Origin: an uncultured Eubacteriales bacterium
GTDB lineage: Bacteria > Bacillota_A > Clostridia > Lachnospirales > Lachnospiraceae
DNA: 11,835 bases
Assembly: GCA_902803345.1 (NCBI GenBank)
Contig: CADCPV010000247.1
Location: forward strand, 1 to 11,835
Reading direction: 5' to 3'
In this document: positions 7,728 to 11,835 of the stretch, piece by piece
How positions within the stretch are numbered: the first letter of the stretch is position 1
Layout: each line of letters opens with the position of its first letter
Notes under the pieces: generated by a model
Told to the model about the DNA's origin: nothing
What the model saw: the letters and a program-made list of their open reading frames with translations, nothing else
Database searches by the model: none
Position numbers and translations under genes: made by a program

Positions 7728-8762
7728 TCATTTTGTAGGAAGCAGATTTCCCGTGAACCCTTCCGGAGCATCTTTCGCATAGGCATTCAGTTTCACCAAA
7801 AGATCGTCTTCCATGTGGATAAAGCCTGTTTCTTCCGTCTTTCTCATCTTTTCCCAGGACCCGTCTCCCGGAACATGCAGGTTTTCTCCTCGGGCCCGAA
7901 GACGCCTAACCAGCTCGTCCGACCTTTTCCGATACGTATTCGTGTCCATTAGTGCGTCTGTTTTAACAGCGATGGCTGTATGTGTCATGCCGCGATATGG
8001 CTGATCGTTCTCGTCCTCGTCAAGAATCGCGCCGGAAGAAAAAACTCCTGTAAGGAGCTCTGAAAGGAGCGCAAGCCCAAACCCTTTGTGTTCACCGATC
8101 GGATACTTGGTTCCGGAAAGCAGTTCTCTTGCGGATGTCGTTGGATTTCCGTTTTTATCCACGCCGTAATGTGCGGGGACAGATCCGTCCTTTTCTGCGA
8201 GAAGTTTCAAAGGCTCATGTGCGATGTATGCAAGACAGATGTCCAGCATTGCCGGATCCGCTCCTGTCGGAAAAGCATACCCCATCGGCGACTGTCCGAT
8301 CAGGTTCCCTTTCTGTCCGGGCATTCCCATCGTCGGGGCCGCTTTTGCGAGAATCAGTCCGACAAATCCTCGATCCGAAGCATAGCGAACATAAGGTGCG
8401 CTGGAAAGATAGTGGTTGGAGTTCCTGACCGTTGAAAACCCAATCCCGTACTTCTCCGCGAGATCGCAGGCACGCCGCATGATATGCATTGCTGAAACCT
8501 CGCCTGCGCCCGAATGTCCGTCCCAGCTTTCCATCGCACCGTAAGATGACAGCAATGTGATTTCTGCTTTCGGATCAATTATTCCGTTCCGAATCGCATC
8601 GATTCGCTGGGGAAGGTTATGAATGTCATGATGACCCATCTGCCGCTCTGTGTTTCCAACATAGACCTTTGCCATGAGTTCGGCGTTTTCCCGGCTTCCG
8701 CCCCATGCCGACCAAAGCCCTGTTATGAACTCGCTGAGTATCTGAACAGGTATGTACTTCAT
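7728..8762 (-). CDS. Ldh2-family (malate/lactate-type) NAD(P)-dependent dehydrogenase
   Basis: A 344-residue member of the Ldh_2 (PF02615) family. These enzymes oxidise 2-hydroxy acids, or reduce the 2-oxo acids, with NAD(P) in a fold unrelated to classical lactate dehydrogenases. Members include malate, ureidoglycolate and diketogulonate reductases. Visible signatures are GHHDIHNLPQR (43-53), corresponding to the family SHG-xx-R-x-P region with the catalytic His; VRNSNHYLSSAPY (112-124); GQSPMGYAFPT (156-166); GEHKGFGLALLSELLTG (223-239); and HVPGDGSWEK (296-305). The SHG motif is altered to GHH here, so the specificity may differ from well-studied members. GGAG lies 7 bases before the ATG. 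It is placed between the glycoside hydrolase-like gene (34-base gap) and the LarA-family gene. Confidence 0.87.
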   Translation of the reverse strand: MKYIPVQILSEFITGLWSAWGGSRENAELMAKVYVGNTERQMGHHDIHNLPQRIDAIRNGIIDPKAEITLLSSYGAMESWDGHSGAGEVSAMHIMRRACDLAEKYGIGFSTVRNSNHYLSSAPYVRYASDRGFVGLILAKAAPTMGMPGQKGNLIGQSPMGYAFPTGADPAMLDICLAYIAHEPLKLLAEKDGSVPAHYGVDKNGNPTTSARELLSGTKYPIGEHKGFGLALLSELLTGVFSSGAILDEDENDQPYRGMTHTAIAVKTDALMDTNTYRKRSDELVRRLRARGENLHVPGDGSWEKMRKTEETGFIHMEDDLLVKLNAYAKDAPEGFTGNLLPTK

Positions 8763-8796
8763 AATTTATCTCCGTCTATCATGCCATGTCATCTTC

Positions 8797-10902
8797 TCAC
8801 TTCGTTTTTGAAAATACCAGAATCTCATGAAGCTGCAGTTCCGGCAAGAAAAACTTTGTGTATTTCTCTCCGTGTTCTGTGAGGATTGCTTTATTCTCTA
8901 GACTTCGGAAGCTGCAGCTTTCAATCAGGTTGTTCCTGATCTCCACAGTAATACCCTGAAGCGGCAGGATTTCCTCAGCCGGGCCGCGCATCGCACGCAC
9001 GGACGTCAGGTTCACGAGATGCAGCACCAGCCATTCCCCGTTCTCCCACAAAGTGACGTCCACAAAACCCGAGCCGCTCACCCGGACCGGATCGTCTCCC
9101 CTGACTGCCCAGCGCACAGCATTTACCATCATTTTCCGCTGATCCGGCAGCAGAAAGTCCCAGTAACAGCGTCCGATATCGCCGGAAAAATATACGGCAC
9201 GGCCTTTCCCGACTGTCCGGAACAAAACCTCCTCATAATCTGCAACTCGTTCTCTCGGGTATACTTCCTCCATCGGGAGGTCCGGAAAAGCAGGAACCGC
9301 AGCAAAAGGCGACGGTTCAAAATCTGACCGGTCAAAACGGATTCCGACACGGTTTTCTGTCCCGCAGATACGGCGGTCCCTGCACCAGCTTCCTGCGTCC
9401 TTTTCGAAGAATCCATCCGATAAAATCAAATCACCTGCGTCTTTTCGCACCTGAATATACGCATTCAGCTCATTTCGCGTGTCTTCGCCGGACGCATGTA
9501 CCGAAAACAGCTCTGAAAGCCCGAAATCAGATCTCTCCCGGCCGTTCTCATTGTAAAGCGAGGTTTCATATGTCCCGATAACAGCACCGCCGTTTTCGGC
9601 ATACTTTTTGAGCTCTGCGCAATCCGAATCGGAAAGCACCGCGATGTTCGGGAGAATTACAGCCTTGTATCGTGAGAGATGCTCCGGGTCAATATAGTGA
9701 CTGTCGATCATATCAAAAGGAATCCGTGCTTCCGTAAGAGCCTGGTACCAGCCGTTAATCGGTTTTTCAACAAGCCTCTCTCGCTCCCCCATCCCATACT
9801 CTTTCGCGCTGTGCTGGGAAAACATCAGGGCGATTTCCGCGCAGCTTTCGGTATCCCGAAGATACGGTTCCCAGTCCCGGTATTTCCGATAAAGATCGCG
9901 GACGGTCGTCATCCATCTCTCGTCAAAAACCTGTGCGCTGAACTTCGTAAACCAGGGCCTGAGACCGTTTGCGACGAGTTCCGAGACCCACATTCGAAGT
10001 TCTGCTGGCTCCTGTACGGAGTCCTTCCAGCGTCTCTCGCAGGTGCCTACTGAGAAAATCCCGCCGACAGGCTTTCCCTGTAGTACTGCGTGCAGCTCCT
10101 TCCCGGTCCTGCCGCTCATCCAGGGTGTCATCAACTGTGACTTTCCCTGATAATCCGCAAAAAGTATATCCGAGTATTCGCCGAGAAGCCGGTTATCAAT
10201 GAAGGTATAAGTCCCGACCGGAGAATTTGGTATAAAGCGCATTCCGGGATTTTCTTTTCGAATCGCTTCATCCCAGCACCTGCACAATTCGAGGGAACGC
10301 ATTTCATGCCATTTCCGGTAAAGCTTTACCGTTTCGTCCTGCGGATCCATGGCCTTCGGGATTTCCCGTCCGCAGAATTCAAAGAACTGTTTCCTGCACG
10401 ACTCACAGTAGCACACTCCGGAGCCCGGCCAGCGGTTGCAGAATATCGCGTCAATGTCATAGTTGTGTGCCAGTTCCGCATGTACCTCCTTCATGAATTC
10501 GAACCCGTACGGCCCTAAGGGGCAGCTGACATAGACCTTAGGATATGACCAGTGTTTCCGGGGTTCTCCGTCTGCGCCGACTGCCGCCCATTCCGGATGT
10601 GCCTGAAACGCGTCCTCATGAATAGCATGCGAATCGGTCCTGCAGATAATCGCATAGCCTTTCTTTCGGCAGGCATTGACCATGTAGCCGAACAGGTCTC
10701 CACGCTTACCATCCCTCACATTGTAATGATAAGGTATTTTCGTTTCATGATACGCAATATACCCGCCGGAACCGAGCACCAGTCCGTCACAGCCGCATTC
10801 GTCAAAATACTTGAGCCATTTGTCAGGATCGAACTTCCCGATGTCGCCCTCACAAATAGTCAGCTGGGCATATCGCATGGCATTTTTCAGTTTTTCGTTC
10901 AT
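8797..10902 (-). CDS. Putative glycoside hydrolase with beta-galactosidase-trimerisation-like domain
   Basis: A 701-residue protein without a signal peptide, so probably cytoplasmic. Residues 1-360 look like a TIM-barrel hydrolase of the hypothetical glycosyl hydrolase 6 type: FDPDKWLKYFDECGCDGLVL (24-43), then ICRTDSHAIHEDAFQAHPEW (86-105), then YDIDAIFCNRWPGSG (148-162) and a cysteine patch VCYCESCRKQF (163-173) common in this group. Residues about 365-500 (IALMFSQHS..., then YKAVILPNIAVLS and KKYAENGGAVIGTYETSLY) resemble the Rossmann-like GH42 trimerisation/GATase-like domain. The rest is a beta-rich C-terminal part. I cannot name the substrate or assign the catalytic acids with confidence. 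The start is fixed by TTAGGAGA six bases before the ATG. The operon position suggests it provides the compound that the downstream oxidoreductases process. Confidence 0.72.
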   Translation of the reverse strand: MNEKLKNAMRYAQLTICEGDIGKFDPDKWLKYFDECGCDGLVLGSGGYIAYHETKIPYHYNVRDGKRGDLFGYMVNACRKKGYAIICRTDSHAIHEDAFQAHPEWAAVGADGEPRKHWSYPKVYVSCPLGPYGFEFMKEVHAELAHNYDIDAIFCNRWPGSGVCYCESCRKQFFEFCGREIPKAMDPQDETVKLYRKWHEMRSLELCRCWDEAIRKENPGMRFIPNSPVGTYTFIDNRLLGEYSDILFADYQGKSQLMTPWMSGRTGKELHAVLQGKPVGGIFSVGTCERRWKDSVQEPAELRMWVSELVANGLRPWFTKFSAQVFDERWMTTVRDLYRKYRDWEPYLRDTESCAEIALMFSQHSAKEYGMGERERLVEKPINGWYQALTEARIPFDMIDSHYIDPEHLSRYKAVILPNIAVLSDSDCAELKKYAENGGAVIGTYETSLYNENGRERSDFGLSELFSVHASGEDTRNELNAYIQVRKDAGDLILSDGFFEKDAGSWCRDRRICGTENRVGIRFDRSDFEPSPFAAVPAFPDLPMEEVYPRERVADYEEVLFRTVGKGRAVYFSGDIGRCYWDFLLPDQRKMMVNAVRWAVRGDDPVRVSGSGFVDVTLWENGEWLVLHLVNLTSVRAMRGPAEEILPLQGITVEIRNNLIESCSFRSLENKAILTEHGEKYTKFFLPELQLHEILVFSKTK

Positions 10903-10917
10903 CAGGTCTCTCCTAAG

Positions 10918-11037
10918 TCAGTCTTCTTTTTCCGTACACAAAAACGCTTCATACATCTGAGACAGATTGATATCCAGTTTTTTCAGATCGTAGATTGAAG
11001 ACTTCGGACGTGGTTCCTTATTTTCCGTCAGTCTTGC
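10918..11037 (-). other. Detached C-terminal tail of the flavin reductase-like gene
   Basis: Between the apparent stop of the flavin reductase and the next gene lies a stretch that stays open in the +1-shifted frame. Removing one T from the T5 run at 11038-11042 gives DFARLTENKEPRPKSSIYDL and on to FLCTEKED, ending at TGA (10918-10920). The end falls 15 bases before the ATG of the hydrolase-like gene, the spacing typical of this operon, instead of a 115-base gap. The stretch has no start codon and ribosome site of its own. It is probably lost coding sequence; a chance open frame of this length cannot be excluded. Confidence 0.5.
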
Positions 11038-11590
11038 AAAAATCTCCGATCTCTCCGAGCATTCTGCCGAGGCTGTAGTACCTGCCGGAGTAAATCACCG
11101 GATCCAGTAGTGTAAGATCTATGTCGAAGATATCCTCCGGCGACAGTCTCTCATCCACCTGAATGTTCCTGATATGGCAGAAAAAAGTGGTTGAATCACC
11201 TGTCTCCACAGATTCCGACACCTCACATTCATATACCCAGGGACTTGCATCTAAAGTCGGGACATCTAAAACAGTCCCCCGGCTCACATCATATGCAATT
11301 TCGTCCTTCCTGCCGTCCTTCGCATGTTTTGAGCCAAAATAATCCATTAAAGGCAGCAGGTCTGTACTGACAAGATTTGCACTGAACAAGCCAGTTCTTA
11401 TAACATTCTGCTTTGTCCTTTTCGTTCCGAACATACTGACAACCAACAGGTATCCGTCGCCTTCTTCGTGGGTGACACTCACCCATGTGATCGGCGCAAA
11501 ATTGTATGAACCGTCTTCATTATTGGTTCCGATGATAAATGACGGCTGTACACACATCGAATATACAGGATCCACCGCTTTTCTTTTCAT
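11018..11590 (-). CDS. Flavin reductase-like FMN-binding protein, probably truncated by a frameshift
   Basis: A 190-residue protein as read. It shows the split-barrel flavin reductase pattern: VQPSFIIGTNNEDGSYNFAP (residues 14-33), WVSVT (36-40), SMFGTKRTKQNV (52-63) with the flavin-contacting T-K-R-T-K-Q-N loop, and FSANLVSTDLLPLMDYFGSK (69-88). Later come PTLDASPWVYECEV (111-124) and DPVIYSGRYYSLGRMLGEIGDF (163-184). Such proteins bind FMN and reduce it or act as small flavoproteins; the role here is unknown. After Phe184 the reading changes to CKTDGK and stops. A single-base deletion in the T5 run at 11038-11042 would extend it to about 223 residues. I chose the ATG at 11590, preceded by AGAGG at 6 bases, because the homologous part starts just after it. 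The frame is open to 11737 but that part is not family-like. First gene of the right unit. Confidence 0.82.
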   Translation of the reverse strand: MKRKAVDPVYSMCVQPSFIIGTNNEDGSYNFAPITWVSVTHEEGDGYLLVVSMFGTKRTKQNVIRTGLFSANLVSTDLLPLMDYFGSKHAKDGRKDEIAYDVSRGTVLDVPTLDASPWVYECEVSESVETGDSTTFFCHIRNIQVDERLSPEDIFDIDLTLLDPVIYSGRYYSLGRMLGEIGDFCKTDGK

Positions 11591-11793
11591 TTCCGACCTC
11601 TCTCTTATCTGCTGTTTAGAAATACCGATTCCTCCCTCCGGCTGAGCATCAGGCAGGCGGTACATACAGGGCTGTTCATCCCTCCGAAACGGCATTTGTG
11701 TGCTTCTTTTTGAGTTGTTCGTCATTCTAATATTCAAAAATCAGATTCCGGGTTATCGTCGGATCAATCATCCCTTAACGATATGATGATTTG
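11591..11793 (-). other. Transcript leader of the right operon
   Basis: About 200 bases lie between the promoter and the first structural gene. I recognise no known riboswitch here; the flavin link made me look for the FMN element, and its conserved segments are not present. The leader holds a 24-codon open frame (ATG 11677-11679 to TAA 11605-11607) whose GGAGGG directly touches the ATG, too close for good initiation. It also holds a second purine-rich Shine-Dalgarno-like GGAGGGAGG near 11636-11645 without a start codon at the right distance. The flavin reductase frame is also open through much of it. Confidence 0.4.
11766..11791. promoter_or_regulatory. Inverted repeat over the predicted transcription start (operator candidate)
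   Basis: On the plus strand AATCATC (11766-11772) and GATGATT (11785-11791) are perfect 7-base inverted arms separated by 12 bases. With one bulged T the symmetry extends outward to TCA/TGA. Relative to the promoter just upstream it covers about -5 to +21, a classical repressor position. An additional GATGAT copy overlaps the -10 element. It could also fold in the RNA as a weak A/U-rich hairpin. The binding protein is unknown and no regulator gene is in the window. Confidence 0.45.
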
Positions 11794-11822
11794 ATGATAG
11801 CACAAAAATGCCGCCTGTTCAA
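11794..11822 (-). promoter_or_regulatory. Sigma-A-type promoter of the right operon
   Basis: On the minus strand TTGAAC (11817-11822) is followed by exactly 17 bases and TATCAT (11794-11799). A TG dinucleotide one base before the -10 makes an extended -10 (TGCTATCAT). Matches to consensus are 4-5 of 6 in each box with ideal spacing. The predicted start is near 11787. It is the only strong promoter I see before the nine-gene minus-strand run that ends near 2400. Confidence 0.7.
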
Positions 11823-11835
11823 TCTGAAATCAGAC

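Noticed and set aside
11038..11042. Programmed frameshifting in the flavin reductase-like gene
   Set aside because: The T5 run is short and there is no supporting stimulatory structure or rare-codon/stop arrangement; simple mutation or sequence error is the easier explanation.
11591..11737. Upstream starts for the flavin reductase-like gene
   Set aside because: The extra residues are low in family similarity and the ATG at 11590 has a suitably spaced AGAGG.
212..11835. TGA reassigned as a sense codon
   Set aside because: TGA ends several intact genes here at the expected family lengths (FAD oxidoreductase, LarA-family, Ldh2-family), so it is a normal stop.

Overview
The window looks like part of the chromosome of an anaerobic, gut-type Firmicute (Clostridia, perhaps Lachnospiraceae-like). 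This is inferred from strong AGGAGG-type ribosome binding sites, tight minus-strand gene packing and the gene families present (nickel-pincer racemase, COG1237 metallo-beta-lactamase fold protein, DUF523, clostridial-style flavin reductase). No rRNA, tRNA, CRISPR array or insertion sequence was seen. Every supported gene lies on the minus strand, so the window is read from right to left.

Right part (about 11835 down to 2400): one probable transcription unit. A good sigma-A-type promoter (11794-11822) with a dyad over its predicted start site is followed by a leader of about 200 bases. The genes then run: flavin reductase-like protein; putative glycoside hydrolase with a beta-galactosidase-trimerisation-like domain; Ldh2-family 2-hydroxyacid dehydrogenase; LarA-family nickel-pincer racemase/epimerase; FAD-dependent oxidoreductase; broken Gfo/Idh/MocA oxidoreductase; GNAT acetyltransferase; metallo-beta-lactamase fold protein; broken Bcp-type peroxiredoxin. 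Most gaps are 1-34 bases. The enzymes suggest release and redox or stereochemical processing of a sugar or hydroxy acid: the racemase would interconvert stereoisomers of a 2-hydroxy acid and the Ldh2 enzyme would oxidise one of them to a 2-oxo acid. The real substrate cannot be read from the sequence.

Left part (2323 down to 1): a second unit with its own candidate promoter. It holds a zinc-ribbon multi-pass membrane protein, a GNAT acetyltransferase, a DUF523 (TudS-like) protein and the start of a second FAD-dependent oxidoreductase that runs off the window.

The most notable feature is a set of coding lesions. DUF523 has an in-frame TGA exactly where the family has its first conserved cysteine. 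The Gfo/Idh/MocA gene has a +1 frameshift and a TAA. The Bcp gene has a +1 frameshift, a TAG and a lost C-terminus. The flavin reductase seems to lose a C-terminal tail to a +1 frameshift. All three proposed frameshifts are single-base excesses in A/T runs of 4-5. This means either real gene decay or systematic sequence error. The TGA could also be selenocysteine, but I found no convincing SECIS hairpin.
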